Shown: in pieces, positions 10,522-25,200 of the stretch
How the letters are laid out: the number at the start of each line of letters is the position of its first letter
Position numbering within the stretch: position 1 is the stretch's first letter
DNA from: Hyaloscypha bicolor E
Lineage: Eukaryota; Ascomycota; Leotiomycetes; Helotiales; Hyaloscyphaceae
Direction of reading: 5' to 3'
Length of the DNA stretch: 64,000 nucleotides
Assembly (NCBI RefSeq): GCF_002865645.1
Contig: NW_020194585.1
Coordinates: 124,001 to 188,000 of the forward strand
The notes under the pieces: model-generated
Database searches by the model: none
Seen by the model: the letters and a program-made list of their open reading frames with translations, nothing else
Told to the model about the DNA's origin: nothing
Translations under genes and position numbers: made by a program

Positions 10522-11520
10522 AAAATAAAAACCACTACAATACTAATTAATATAAATCGTATTAATTAAAACTATACTATATACTCTAGGAATTAATTCT
10601 ATGTTCTCAAAATTATAATATCTTTATTATTAAGGAAGTCATAATATATATAATTAAGTAAGCAAATATATTTATATTTTATATAGTCATTTTTTTACTT
10701 TAGTTATTATATAACTGCTTCCCTAAATTAACCGCTCTTCTATAATTATATTAATATCTCAATAACTATAAACCCAATTAAGTACCCTTTTTAAATACTT
10801 CTAATAGCTACCTCTATAAGCCTTTAGAAATATAAGTAAACTAATTTAATTCTTAATTTAATTATAGTTCTTATTCTAGCTAAAGAAGCTATAATCCAAA
10901 TAACTATTAATAAATAGTATAGGAAATCCTCTAATATAGAGAATAATTCTAATAATTCAGATATTAAACTAAGTAATAAAATAGAGCTTAAAGATTTAAT
11001 ACTCTTTTGGATTTAGTAAAAGCTTTTTATTAATAATAATAAAATAATTATTTTAGAAAAGCTTATAATTATATAATAAGATTAGAGATTTATAAAATAA
11101 ACTAGTAAGTTTCTTACCTTATTTTCTTATTATAATATAAGTATACTAAAACTATTTCTAGCTTTTAGAAACTTATATAACTTTAAATTAATAAAGAAAT
11201 TAGTAAAGCTATTAAGAACTTAATAATAATATATATATAATTAGAGAATAAAAAATACTCAAATTATAAAATAATCTAGTAAGCTTAAAACTCTTATAAT
11301 TATATTATTTTTTTAAATAAAAAAGGCTATAATTTAATATTATTAGGGAACTAATTAATATTTCTAAAGATATATAATTAAGGGAAAAATAAAGGCTTAA
11401 AAATGAAAATAATAGAAATAATAAGTTATTTTTAGATATTTTTATAAGAAATATTTATAGAAATAATAAAGCTTTAGATATATAAATAATTTATTAAAAA
11501 GTTCTTAATTATAATAGGTA
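10522..11520. other. Left part of the DDE transposon, RIP-mutated
   Basis: About 1 kb of AT-rich sequence between the left TIR and chromovirus A. With stops read through, parts are coding-like (about 10,990-11,230, + strand, Leu/Ile/Lys-rich), but no domain can be named. Confidence 0.5.
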
Positions 11521-11838
11521 TATATAATGGCATATAAATAGGTATTAAATATTATAGATTTAGTTTCCTATTTTAAGTAAAGCTTATAATCGGAATTATA
11601 TAAGTAATCGGAATTATATGAATTATATAGGATTATATTTCCTAATTAAGTAAAGTATTTTGCAGGCTTGGCTAAGTACTAGAGAATATATAGGGAGATA
11701 TTTCTAGTTTTGGAAAGGGGTATTAATTAGTCTTTTATTAGAATTAATTCTTAGAATTAGTTATATTTGCAAGTATTACTTTATAGCTTATTTACCTTAA
11801 CTACTTATATATTACTTTACTATTAAGTGCCTTATATT
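11521..11838 (+). repeat. 5' LTR of element A
   Basis: It aligns with 18206-18523 over its full length. It begins TATA where an LTR normally begins TG, as expected after TG->TA mutation. Most differences between the two LTRs are transitions. Confidence 0.88.
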
Positions 11839-13759
11839 CTAATTAATCTAACCTTCGGGAAGTAGTTTATTATAAGGTAATTAAGCTATTAATAGACAAA
11901 ATATTAATAGCTAGAATATTAACTAGGAGAAGCGCCTCTATTATTACTAGGGTAATCTAACCGGGTATCTAGGGGAGTATCTAGTTAAGTACTTTTTATA
12001 TTACCTAATTAGAAGAAGGAAATAAAACTCAGATACTCCCAGAACTAGCGGATAGGATAATAATAATAGAGAAATTAGCGGCGGCTTACTATTATATTAT
12101 TAAGTTAGAAATAGAGATATAATAGAGAGAAGATCTAAAAAAGCTAGAAGCTCAGATCTGTTATCTTAAAGATATTCGGATATCCGGTATAGAACCTATT
12201 ATACTTCTAGTAGTACTCTTAGTTTAAAAAGCTTTAAAAACCCGAGAATTACTTACTTATCGGGAAAAGAGTATTAAAGAAGCCCAGGACTTCTTTTATT
12301 AAGTAAAGTTAAAGTAATATAAAAATAGCGGGATTACCTAGGCTACTAATATAGTAAAGGTTATATATTATACTTCTTATTTTAAGAATATAGCCAGGAA
12401 TATCTAGAAATATAGGAAGTAATTAGTAGATATTAATATTACGGATTAGGAGACCTTTATTAAGTTTATAAAGGATTTTATTTTAGATCCGGAGAACTAT
12501 AATAATAATATTCTTACTAAGTTTAAGAATATAAAATAATAGCTAGGCTAGAATATCTAAAGCTTTATATCTTACTTAAATAGCCTATTAGATAACTTAG
12601 GATATATAAGTTTACTATAAAAGCGGGATAACTTATTTAGTAACTTGAAATAAGAAATTCGGGATAAGATTAATTATTAAGTAAATACTTTATAATTATA
12701 AGAATTAAAAATAATTTAAACTTATTTATTTAATAGGAATATAATAATAAGCTAACGGAATAATAAAAGAAAAGAAATAGGAGAAAAAAGAAAGGAAATA
12801 ATAAAGGGAAATAAAAGAGAAATATATTCCTATTATAAGGTTTATAAAACTAGAATAATAAAGATATAGTAATAGGATCTAATATAGTACCTATATTAGG
12901 ATTTATAAGACTAGATATAATTTGCTTTATTTACTAGAAAGAAAGTTACTATATTATTACTTGCCCTAATTAAGAGAAACCGACTTATTATAACTATAAT
13001 AAGTCTGGCTATAAATTATATAAGTACCCAGTACTAAAGAAGCCGGGAAACGAATATATCTTATAGTAATTATACTCGTTTATATTATAGAAAGCAAGGT
13101 CCCTAAAATAAGAATAGTAATTAAGGTTATTATTAAGATAAGGAAAGATAAGTAAAGAATTAGAGTATTAGTAAACTCGGATATAGAGGCTAATTATATA
13201 AAAAGGAAATTAGCTTTAGATATAGGTATTCTATTAATATTAAGGGTAACTTTCTTATTCTTATTAGAGGAAAAAAGAATTCATTTATATAAAGATTATA
13301 TTCTTGGGATTATTACTAAAAATATACTAGGGAACTAAAAAGAGGCTAATATATACTTTATATTATATAATTTTAATCTAAACTATATTAATATAATACT
13401 TAAATTCCTATAGCTTTACTAGATTAATTCCCTAATTTCTTTTAGGAAAGTAATATAAAAATACTAGATTTAATTATAGAAAATTAAAGTTCTAAATACT
13501 AGGAAGTTTACTAAAATAATAAAGTATAAGACATATATTTTTCTATTAATTACCTATTTTATAATAGATAGCTAAAAAGTTATTATTATTATTACTAATA
13601 AGATAATTATATTTCCCAAAAAATATTAGGACTTTTTCTAAGTATTTTCTATAAAAGCTATAAGTATATTACCTAATTACTATATAATAAAGTATTATAT
13701 AGATCTGGAACCAGGGTCCTAACTACTATATAATCCTATATATACTTTATTAGAAAGAA

Positions 13760-16700
13760 AGCTTAAAGTTTTTCGGGAATATCTTAATACTAGTTTAAAG
13801 AAAAAATAGATCTATTATTTTACTAGCCTAGCTAGTATCCTAATTATATTTATTCTAAAGAAAGAAGGCAGCCTATATTTATATATTAATTACTAGAGTC
13901 TAAATAGGATTATTATTAAGAACTAAATACTATTATTACTTATTAGTAAGACTATAAATAGGCTTTATAAAGTAAAGATATATATAAAGCTAGACTTAAA
14001 GAATACTTATTATTAGTTATAAATACGAGAGAATAATAAGTAGAAAATAGTATTCTAAATATACTATAGATATTTTAAGTACTATATTATATTCTTTAGA
14101 CTATTTAATATTTTAGTAATATTTCAGGCATATATTAATTATATACTAGTAGGTCTTATAAATATTATTTATATAGTTTATCTAGATAATATTTTGATTT
14201 ATTTAGAGAACTTAGAATAGTATATAGTAATAGTCTAATATATACTTGAGTAATTATAATAATACTAGCTCTTTATAAATTTAGTAAAATACGAGTTTAA
14301 TATAGAAAAAGTAAAGTTCCTGAAATTTATAATTAGCCTAAATAGTATAGAAATAGAAGCTAGCAGGATTATAGTTATTAGGAAATAGCCGGCCCTAAAG
14401 AATAATATCCGAGAAATCTAAGTATTTCTGGATTTTACTAACTTTTACTAGAGGTTTATTTATAAATATTTTAGGATAGTAAAAGAATTAACTAATTTAT
14501 TAAAAACTAGTAAAAACCCATAATATTATTTTAGCTAGATAAATAAGGCAGATAGGGCTTTTAAGAAGCTATAAATTATATTTATAATAGTACTAATTCT
14601 TTATTATTTTAACCTAGCCTTAAAGATTTATATAAAAATAAATACTTTAGAATTTATAATTATAGATATGATTTCCTAGCTCTTTAGTAAGGAAATAGAA
14701 GCTAGGTAATACTCTATTACTTTCTATTTAAAGAAAATAACTATAATTAAAAGCAGGTACGAGATATATAATTCTAAGCTCTTAGCTATTATTCTAGTAT
14801 TTTATACTTAGTAATATTACTTAATATATACCTAATATATTATTATTATTAAGATAAATTATAATAACTTGAAATACTTTATAACTAAGAGAAAACTAAA
14901 TAGTTAATAGATAAGATAGGTAAAGGAACTAGCTATCTTTGACTTTATTTTAAAATACTAGTCAGAATATAGTAATTCTATTAATAAGCTATTAAGAAGG
15001 CTAGACTTTATAGTAGGTATAAATAAAGATACTTTACTATTTATACTTTATAATAAGCTATAGAATATAGAATAGAAAGTCTTATAAGTAGTAGTAATAA
15101 GATATTATACTATTCCTATAATACTATAATTTAAGGCTTAAGAGAAAAGAAATAGGTATTTCTTAATTAGTGAGATACTAAGAAATTCCGAAAAAAAAGT
15201 TTATTTTAGTAATAAAGTAGTATTAGAAATATTATTACTTGAGCCTATTACTAGTATAGCTAGTTATAAATAGTATATATTACGAATTCTAGCTATATAA
15301 ATAGCTAGGTCCGAAATAGTATATAAGAAAAGTAGAAAGATATTACTTAAACTATTATTATAGTACTAAAGGCTCGATTTATTAGTATAATATTAGTAGT
15401 ATAAATAGTTCTTAAAAAGAACCTTTACTAGAGCTATTAAGACTTAGGAACTTAATATATCTAGGTTATTAAGATATCGGGATACTATTTATATACTAAA
15501 TAAGCTAGCTCTTAAAAAAGAATTACTATAAGCTAATTATAATAATTCTATAAATAGGTATTTTAGTACTAATAAAATACTAGAAATTCTCTAGAAAAAG
15601 TACTTTTAGTAAAATATAAAAAAGAATATAAAAAACCATATTAGAACTTGCCCTATATATTAATAGACTAAGATAAAGAAATATCTATTATATAGTATAT
15701 TTAGTTTATTCTCTTTTCTCTTTAAGCTATAATAAGAAATTACTATGAATTTTATTATAGGGCTACTTTCTTCTAGATTTCATAATAAGATATATAATTC
15801 TATATTTATTATTATTAATAAATATATGAAAATAATATAATATATTCTAATTACTAAGGAAATCTCGGCTCCTGAGTTAGTAAAGCTATTTATATATTAT
15901 ATTATTAAAGACTTTAGTATACCTATAGATATAATCTCTAATAAAGGATCTGTCTTTATAAGCAAGTTCTAGTTAAGTCTATATTTCTATTTAAAGATAT
16001 AATAATAGCTAAGTATAGTATTTTATTTATAAACTAATAGATAAATAGAGAATCTAAACTAAACTCTAGAATAGTACTTAAAGTATTATACTAGCTATTA
16101 GTAGGATAACTAGGTAATAAAACTTGCTTTTATAAAATTCACATATAATAACTTTATATATTTAATAATAGGAATTTCTTTATTCTATATATTATATAAA
16201 TTCTATTCTAGTATTAAACTATATATTAAGGATAATATTCTAGAAAAAGAGGTATTAGTAATATAGGAGAAAATATAGAGAATTTAAGTAAAATAAGAAA
16301 TACTAGAGAAATAATAATAAGAAATAGTAAATATATAAAAAAAGTACTATAATAAGAAATATATTAATAAGGAATTTAATATATATAATAAAGTTATACT
16401 TTATATAAAGAATATTTAATAACTATAACCTAGTATAAAACTAGTAAATAGATATCTTAGTTCTTTTAAAGTTCTAGAAATTATAGAAATATATAAATAG
16501 GTATATTACTTGAAATTACTACTATTATATTAGATCTATAATATTTTCTATATTTCTCTCTTAAAACTATAGTACTTGCGAGCTAGTACTATAATAGAAC
16601 CAGAACTAGTTAAGATTAAAAATAAAGAAGAATTTGAGATAGAATTTATTATAATTTATAAAAAGGGCAGAAAAGAAAAAAAGTATCTTATTTATTAAAA

Positions 16701-16790
16701 GAATTACTTACTAGTAAATAATATATGAGAATTACTAAGTAATCTAGAGAATATAGCTCAAGAATTATAAGAATACTTAGAAAAGAGTAA
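13760..16790 (+). pseudogene. pol remains of element A (RT, RNase H, integrase, chromodomain)
   Basis: One + strand frame can be followed with TAA/TAG read as former Gln or Trp codons. The RT keeps KLDLKN and the YLDD box with its second Asp changed to Asn (GAT->AAT). The integrase core keeps its block spacing, and the chromodomain reads KKYLIYWKNY...NIWELLSNLENIAQE. There are dozens of stops, so no product can be made. Confidence 0.85.
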
Positions 16791-16799
16791 TATTATAAT

Positions 16800-18205
16800 A
16801 CTATTAGTTAAATAGAGATATAAAAAATAAATGCTTTTATTAGGAAACTATTAAAAACTATATATTTATTCTTAGAAAAATTATATAAAAATTATTAAGA
16901 ACTTTAAAAACTCTAATTTCTATACTCTATAAATACCTTACCTTTATAATTACTTTCTATTATTTTTATTATTATTCTTATTAGAATTCTTTCGAGAAAT
17001 AGATAATAAATTAGCCTATAAAGCTATTAGCTATTAGTAAGAAATAAGGAAGAAATAAGCTTACTTAATACTAAAGAATATTAATTATATTATTAAGAGT
17101 ACTTTATACTTATATTAAGCTAATAAGAATTACTTAACCTATTTCTTGGATTATTAGGGGAATTTATTAGCCTCAAATAATAGCTTTAATATAAGAAGTA
17201 TATACTATTTAGTATAGAAAAAAAGTAATAATAGCCTTCTTTTTTTCGGGCAAAGAATAAAAAAGATACTTATATATATTAATAGCTTAAAGAAAATAAT
17301 TTAATTATATTATATATACTTAAAGAACCTTAAATAGTATTAGAATAGGAAATAAATAAAGGAAATTATAATTTATAGAATTATATTTCTTATTCTTAAA
17401 ATAATAGTAATTATATATTAAGTAATTATTACTCTTAATATAAGTAAGGTCAGGAAACTTAGTAATATTCTTAAAATATTAAAGATAGTAAGGGCAAATT
17501 AAGGATATGGAAATATTAGCTAAACGGGTAGTAATAGGCTAATAAGTACTAAGAGAAGTATTTATTTTAATAAATAAAGAAGTAGAAAAGGGAATTAGAA
17601 GAAAACTTAAATAAAGCTTAAAGAAGCTTAAAAAAGCTTAAAGAAGGCTTAAAGAAGAAAGATAAGGGATAAGGAGAAGCTAGATATAATATTATAGTTA
17701 AGGAAAGAAAAGATTAATTAGTAGGAAAAGAAAGGCCTTTTTATAATATCCTTTCCCCAAATAGTAATTACGAATTCGGAACTGGCTTTATACTAGGAAT
17801 ACCTAGAAAATTCTAAAGAAGGAATTTATAAATAAACCAGAAGATTAGATTAACTTTTCCAAGCTCTTAGGCCTATAAAATAATAATTTATTTATAAATA
17901 GAGGCTAAGTTAGGATTTATGAACTAATTAGAAAACTGGAAGAGCTTTCTATCTAATAATATATACTATACTTATATTACTTTTATAAGAGGGAATTACT
18001 AGAAGTAATTTACGAGTTAGCTTAATAAGGTTAGTAAACTATATCCTTAAGTCTATTATCTAATATAATAATAAAGTAATTATAGGAAGTTTTTAGGGAG
18101 AACTAATAGCTAGAAAGGTTTTAGGGAATTATTTATAAAGCTATTTATAGTTCTCTTAGGCCTTTTGGGAATAAGGGCCTAGAAAAGAAATTAATATAAT
18201 AGATA
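16800..18205 (+). other. Coding-like segment between chromodomain and 3' LTR of element A
   Basis: A chromovirus usually ends shortly after the chromodomain; here 1.4 kb remain. From about 17,760 to 18,190 one + strand frame reads, with stops taken as Gln, as a helical hydrophilic protein (fragments SELALYQEYLENSKEGIY, RLDQLFQALRPIKQQF, IRKLEELSIQQYILYLYYF). I do not recognise it. It could be an accessory ORF of the element or part of another insertion. Confidence 0.5.
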
Positions 18206-18523
18206 TATATAATAATATATAAATAGGTATTAGATATTATAGATCTAGTTTCCTATTTTAGGTAAAGCTTATAATTAGAATTATATAGGTAATCGGAATT
18301 ATATGAATTATATAGGATTATATTTCCTAGTTAAGTAAAGTGCTTTATAGGCTTGGCTAAGTACTAGGAAATATATAGGGAGATACTTCTAGCTTTAGAA
18401 AGGGGTATTAATTAGTTTTTTATTAGAATTAATTCTTGGAATTAGTTATACTTGCAAGTATTACTTTATAGCTTACTTACCTTAACTACTTATATATTAC
18501 CCTACTATTAAGTGCCTTATATT
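18206..18523 (+). repeat. 3' LTR of element A
   Basis: Partner of 11521-11838; both end CTTATATT. It is RIP-mutated like the 5' copy. Confidence 0.88.
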
Positions 18524-19250
18524 AATAATATAAATATTAAACTAGCTTAAATTAAAGAACTATATATTTTATATATAATTACTAACTTATATTTATTCTA
18601 GTAATATATTTAATAGCTTCTAAAGCTAAAGTAATATTAATTTAAAAAAATTAATATATTACTTTTAGTAGCTTTTAGTAATTACTATTTTAATAATAGA
18701 AAAATACTAGCTTAATAAATTAAGAAGCTATTTAATTATTATTAATAATAATATAGTATTCTATAGGAAACTAAAAATAATAAAAGAAATAGTATCTTTT
18801 ATCTAAATAATAAGAATATTTTTCTAGTCTATTAGATTTAGTTAATTAATTAAAAGCTTGAAATAATATTATTAAATAATTTCCTAAATATTATTAATTA
18901 AGAGATTTTACCTTAATTATTATTAATAATAGAAAAGCCTATTACTTATAATATAGCCTATTTATAGCTTTCTAGACTCGGCTTTTATTACTATAAAATT
19001 AAAAAAGGGCTTTATATAAATAGATATAAATAATCTAATATAATTTAGTATTATTAAAAAGTGTTTTTATTATTAATAAAAAAAAGCTTTTATTATATAT
19101 AATTTAATATAAAGAAAATAAAGCTAATATATAATATATAATTTAACTTTTATTTTTAATTAGAATTTAGGTATTATAATATAGCAGGCTATATTCTCTA
19201 AAAATTATATTATTTTAGTAGTTTTAAGGTTTTAATTATATAATAAAAAC
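18524..19250. other. AT-rich segment between elements A and B
   Basis: 18,524-19,030 has no recognised content. About 19,030-19,165 matches 27,445-27,590 closely, so it belongs to the DDE transposon. The last 85 bp before element B has no partner in the second copy and is unexplained. Confidence 0.55.
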
Positions 19251-22200
19251 TATAGTCTTTTATATATAACTTATAGAAATTATATAAGAAAGCTAGTTTT
19301 TTTTTATAATTCTAGAGAATAATTCCTTTTTAGTATTTAATTAATTAAGCTTTTATATACTATATACTATTTATACTTTATTATTTATACTTTTGATTTA
19401 TTATTTTACTATTAAGTTATATTTTATACTCTAGTATACTTTATATAGGTTTTTGTCTTATTATAATTTTCCTTTTATATATTTTATAGTAAGTAATATA
19501 AAGAGAATTAAAACTTAGTAATTAAAATAATACTTTTATAAAGTTCTAAGAGATATCTATAAAGCGAATTATTAGTTTAGTAAATTTGGAAAGAAAAGAG
19601 CTATTATAATACTTTAAGCCAAAGGCCGAAATATTAAGAATATATAAGTATTAATCTTAGTATCTTATATTAATTTCTAATATATTTAATAATTTGGATA
19701 CAAATTAGCTATAAAATATAATTACTAGTATAATATATAAAAGTAGTAAAAATAGAGGCTAATTATAAAAGGAAAAGAAATAGAAGAAATAGAATAAGAA
19801 ATATTATATTAAGATAATATAAGTTAGATCTTAGTTAGAAATAGACTTTAGTATTCGGAAATAAAATTATATTATTAATTTATATATTATTTTTAGTTAT
19901 AATAAAAACCGGAATAAAAGTAGTATTAGTTTTAATAAAAAAGCTTATTTCTAAATCCGGAAAAAATATTTAAAAAAGGAAATACTTTTAATTTTAAGTA
20001 AAATAGTAATTAGGAATTAGAAATAAAAATCGAAAAGAAATCAGAAATAAGAAATTATATAAATAATTTAGAAAAGTCAAAAAAATTAGTAAAATTAGTA
20101 AAATTATATTTATTATTACTTTTAATAGTATTATTAAATATATCTAATTTAGTAAAAGTAAAGAAAAATACTATAGGTATTAAGCTAATAGAATAAAAAA
20201 GAAAATATAAATAATAAGAATAAGACTAGAAAAGCTATTATTTTATTATTATTAATATTAAAACTCGAACCTAGGCTATATCTACTACTATTAACTAGCT
20301 TTCCCCAAATTCCGGTTTTTAAACCAAAAGATATATTTAAATAAGAAATTAGTTCTTTAGGAACCTTATTAGTAGAAGTCTCAGATATAAAAACTCTATA
20401 ATTAATTATAGAAGAAATTATTAAGATTAATATAGCCGAGAATAAATATATACTAATACCGGATTTAAATTTACTATTTATAAGAACTCCTGAAATACTA
20501 TAATTTTAGGGAAATAATATCTTTATATTCTTAGAATAGTATATAGATATATATAAGAACTATTATATTTCTAATAATACTAAAAGAAAAACAATTATTT
20601 GTTATATCTCTCCTATTTATAAGAATTAGATTAAGGCTATACTAAAATACTATACTAATAATCCAGGAAATTACTAGGAAACTAAGTTCTTTAAAGCTTT
20701 ATTAAAGGAATTCCGAAATATAATTAGAAAATACTTAAAATTAGCTATAATTTTCTTAATTAGATTATTATATAAGCCCAGAATAAAGAAATCTTTTCTA
20801 AGTTTTATATTAATATATTTAATAAAATATTAAAAAAGCTACTAAAAAAAATAAAAAATTATTTAGTATCGAGAATTTATAAGGAAATTATCTATTCTAA
20901 TAAAAGATTATATTTTTAAGAATACAAACTTCGAATCTATAGATATTTCTATTTATAAATATAATAAAATATATAATAAAATAATAATATTCTATTAGTA
21001 TAAAAAAAAGAAATACCGTTTTAATATTATTAATAATCCAGATATATTTAGACTTAGATAAGAATACTTGAATATAATAATTCACAATATAGTTTCTAAG
21101 CCAGAAAATAATTACTTTTTACTAGTCTTTTCTATTATATTTCCTAAAGCTATTATAGGTATAAATAAAAGAAGAATCTAACCTATAGATAATTATATAA
21201 AATCTATTAAAAATAGTAAATCCAAGAAAAATAATATTAATTAGCTAATAAGAAATCTAGAAAAACTATTTATTATTACTATAATTCAAAAGGATTTATA
21301 AAAATAATTTAATATAGCTACTATTATAATTCGGGAAAATATCTATAGCCTATTTATATAATCTAGCTAATTATAATAAATATAATAGTATTAATTATCC
21401 AATAAATATAATTCGGGTTTTTAGGAGAAATATACTAGAAATTATAATAGAGGTTATAGGAAATACTATAGTAGCTATAATAATTAAACTAAAATAAATA
21501 AAGAATCTAAATAACTATATTCTGGAAAAAATTAATCTTAAATATAATTAGAGAATACTATTCAAGTTAATATAGCCTATAATATAGACCTAGAATCGAG
21601 AAAACAAATTTGCTATAAATATTATAATAAAAATAAAAATAATAATATTAATCCAGAATATATCTATATTTCTTAATTCTATTATCTACTAATAGAAGAG
21701 CTTATAAATTATAAATATATTTATTAATTTAATAAAAAATAGTATAAAGAACTATTTGAATCGGGATAAAAAAGTATTTCCTTTTTTCTTATTAGTAAAT
21801 ACTAGTAGTTTAACCAAATTGTTTTCTAAGTTTAAAGAGAAGAATTCGACTATAACTTAAATATTCGATCCAAAAATATCTAGAAATTAATAGGAAATAT
21901 CTAGTTTACTAGATAAGAAAGAGAAAAGGAAACTAGCTAATCGGTATCTATATATAAAAACAAGTAAATTATATCTAGGGAATCTAAATAGCCGCTTTAT
22001 TTTAGAAGAAATTATATTAGAATTACTAATATTTCAGGTTCTGAAATTAATAAATAGTATTAAAATTTGGCTATAAATAGTATTTCTATTAATACTATAA
22101 TGGGTTTCTTATTAAAAAAAAAGAAAAAAAAGAAATAGAAATAGCTAAAAAGGTTTTCCGAAAATAAGCCAGAACTAAAAAAAAGCTATTTTATATAAAA

Positions 22201-25200
22201 GACTAGAAAAATACTATTTCAAGAAATAATAAATAAAGAAATAGCCTAGCTAAGAATATAAATATTAATACTTCCGGAAATAAATAGAACGAATTAGGAA
22301 TCTAGTATACTCTTAACTATAATAAATATAGGACTTCTGAAATAGATAATATTTTAATAAAACTACTAAAAAAAGTAACTATTTTACTTCTAAAAACTTA
22401 GAAAGAAATAAAAATATTTATTAATACCTTAAAAATACCAGATCTAGCTACTATATTTCGAAACTAATAAATTAAGAATAATGCTTTTTATTTTATTATT
22501 TTATAAATAAGAAATACTATTATATTAAATATAATTAAATATATTAGGAGATTTGCAAAGCTAATAACTATAGCTTATATAATAAATAAAATATTTAAGG
22601 AATTAGAAATATTAGTTCAGGTATTTAATATTAATAGAATTATTTGATTTAAAGATAATAGTATTAATATTCGAATATTACTAGCTTATAAATATATTAT
22701 ATAATTTCTATACTTCTAATTTATATTTCGAGGACTTTAAGAAAGTATTAAATATAAAGAAATAATTAATATTAAAGCTAAAGTTAATATTTTTCCTAAA
22801 AAGATTTTTAGAAATATTAATAAAATAGTATATAATATTATAGATTATTAAATATCTATTATTACTAGAATGGAATTTGAATTTATAAAAATAATAAAGC
22901 TTAGAACTAAAATTATAAACGGAATAGGATATAAAGATATGTTTTTCCTAGTTAAAAAAGCTCTAAAGATCCTATTTAGTTAATTATTCTTAGTAAAGAT
23001 AAAGATAAATATCATATATAGAAATAATAGTTTATAAAATAGAAGGTTTATTAATTCTAAAAATAACTAAAATATTTATATTATTATAATTATTCTATTT
23101 TTAAAAAATACCGAGAAATAGAAAAAAGTAATAGTTTAAAAGTATTAAGTTTCTAGAGTTAAGAAATTAAGTAATATAGAGCAGGAAACTAAAATAGAAA
23201 AGGCTCTAATTAAAATATTATTAAAAATAGTTCCGGATTTAATAAAAAAAGAAATAAAAAGAGTATTAAGTAAAGATATTTCTAAAAATAAAATAAAATA
23301 ATATTTCCTAATAATAAGGAAATATATTCCCAAAGCTATAAAATATAGAACCTAAAACTAGAAATAATTCTGGAATATATAAGAGTTTAAGAAAGATATA
23401 TTAGAATACCGGATAAAAAGATACTTTTTATATCTAAATAGGAAGAAGCTAAATAGAAAGATTATAAACTCTAGAGATTAGATAAAAAAAGTACTAGAGA
23501 AAATAGCTATAGCTTTTAAAAATAATAATAATAATAATAACTATAATCTATTTCTAGTTATAGGAATATATAAAATAAAGAATAAGAAGATTTAATTAGT
23601 AAATACTAATAATAGAACGGGAAGGAGCCCAGATAAATATCTGAACTAGTTTAAGAAATCCAAAACTAGAAAATATTTATAGGAATATATTAGAAAATAT
23701 AAGAACTATTTTTTACTAAAGATATTAGCTATTTTAAAAGATTTATAATTTATTCCGAAATGTTTTAAATAATTAGATATTAGTAACTAGCTTTAGGAAA
23801 AGAAACTAGCTATATTTCGAGAATTAATAATTAATTAAAAAGATATAATTATATTTAATTAGAAAGAAATAAGAAAAGTCTATAAGAATATTAGTCTATT
23901 TATTCTAATTAAGACTATTAAATATAAGGCCTAGTAAGAGAAAAATTTCCTATATCTTAAAGCTCTAGTATTAGTAATAATAAAAATATTATTAAAATAC
24001 CTAGATTATAAAGTTTTTAAGAAATATAATAAACTTTACTAAAATCTATAGTTCTTAGTTATAAAAAAGGTTATTAGGACTTATAGACTAATTAATATTA
24101 CTATAAAAATGAATTTAGTAATCCTATAAGATACTAACCTATTTCTGTTTACTAATAAGATCTCAGAGAAATTTATTAAATATATTTATATCTCTCTAAT
24201 TAATTTCTTTTCCGGATATAATTAACTTATACTAGATATTTATAGTAAAGATTTAACTATATTTATAATATTTCTAGAACTATTAAGAATAACTATACTA
24301 TTTTAGGAAGCTACTAATTCTATTATATAGTTTATATAAATTATTATAACTATTCTAGAGAATCTGTTTCCCAAAATTACTATATTATTTATTAATAATA
24401 TTAGAGTTAAAGAACTTTATATAAATTATAATAGGCAGATTATTTTACCTGGTATTTAATATTTTATATTTAAATACCTTTAAAACCTGAATATAACTTT
24501 AAATAGAATTAAATAAGCCAGAGCTAGTATTAGAGAAAAATCGCAGTTCTATTATAATAATATAATTATTATTAGCTTTATTTATAGAATACTTAAAAGA
24601 AGCCCTTTAAGTTCAGAAATTACTAAGATCTTAAGATAGGAATATTATAATAATATAATTAAAGGCAAGGCATTTATTAGAATTATTATTTATTATTATA
24701 TTTAGATTAAAGGCTTTATAGTTATTACTAAACCTATTTATTATTTAATAAAAAAAGATATAATATAGGACTAGGGTAATAAATAAGTATAAGCTATATG
24801 AATTCTTTAAAAAAAGCTTATTATTATTTTAATATTCTATAAGTTATACTATAATCTATTAGAAGGTTAGGAAATAATTATATTAGTAATAAATACTAGC
24901 CTAAATAAATAGAGCAGAATTCTTAGTTAATATAATAATAAAGAGAAAAAGAAAGTTATATAATATAAGTCTAAAATCTAAAATAATACTAAATAAAAGC
25001 ATAATACTATTAAAAAAGAATACTAAGGGCTAGTAAAACATTTATAGAAAATATAATTCTAGCTATATAAAGTTTATTTTATTTTTAAACTAGATATTAA
25101 TATATTTATTATATAGCTAAATAAAGCATTTATAGATTTTCCTAAAGCTCTAGTTATTTACTAGCTAGTATAGATTTAACTATTTAATTTTGAAATTAAG

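Larger units (their letters stand above)
11521..18523 (+). mobile_element. LTR retrotransposon A (Ty3/Gypsy chromovirus), RIP-mutated
   Basis: Direct LTRs lie at 11521-11838 and 18206-18523 (both 318 bp), starting TATATAAT and sharing long blocks such as CTTGGCTAAGTACTA and ACTATTAAGTGCCTTATATT. The internal order is gag, protease, RT, RNase H, integrase and chromodomain, the Ty3/Gypsy order. Visible landmarks, reading stops through: a zinc knuckle at about 12,988-13,030 with every Cys and the His read as Tyr; a protease-like NSDIEANYI at about 13,170; RT motifs LDLKNTYYWLRI (~13,990) and YLDNILIYL (~14,180); an integrase at about 15,530-16,280; and a chromodomain at about 16,620-16,790. About 1.4 kb of coding-like sequence follows before the 3' LTR. 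No clear target duplication was found. Confidence 0.9.

Noticed and set aside
20897..23333. Open frames of about 62 codons on the minus strand inside the first AT island
   Set aside because: They are chance frames: composition is Ile/Phe/Tyr only, and the + strand of the same region holds LTR element B.
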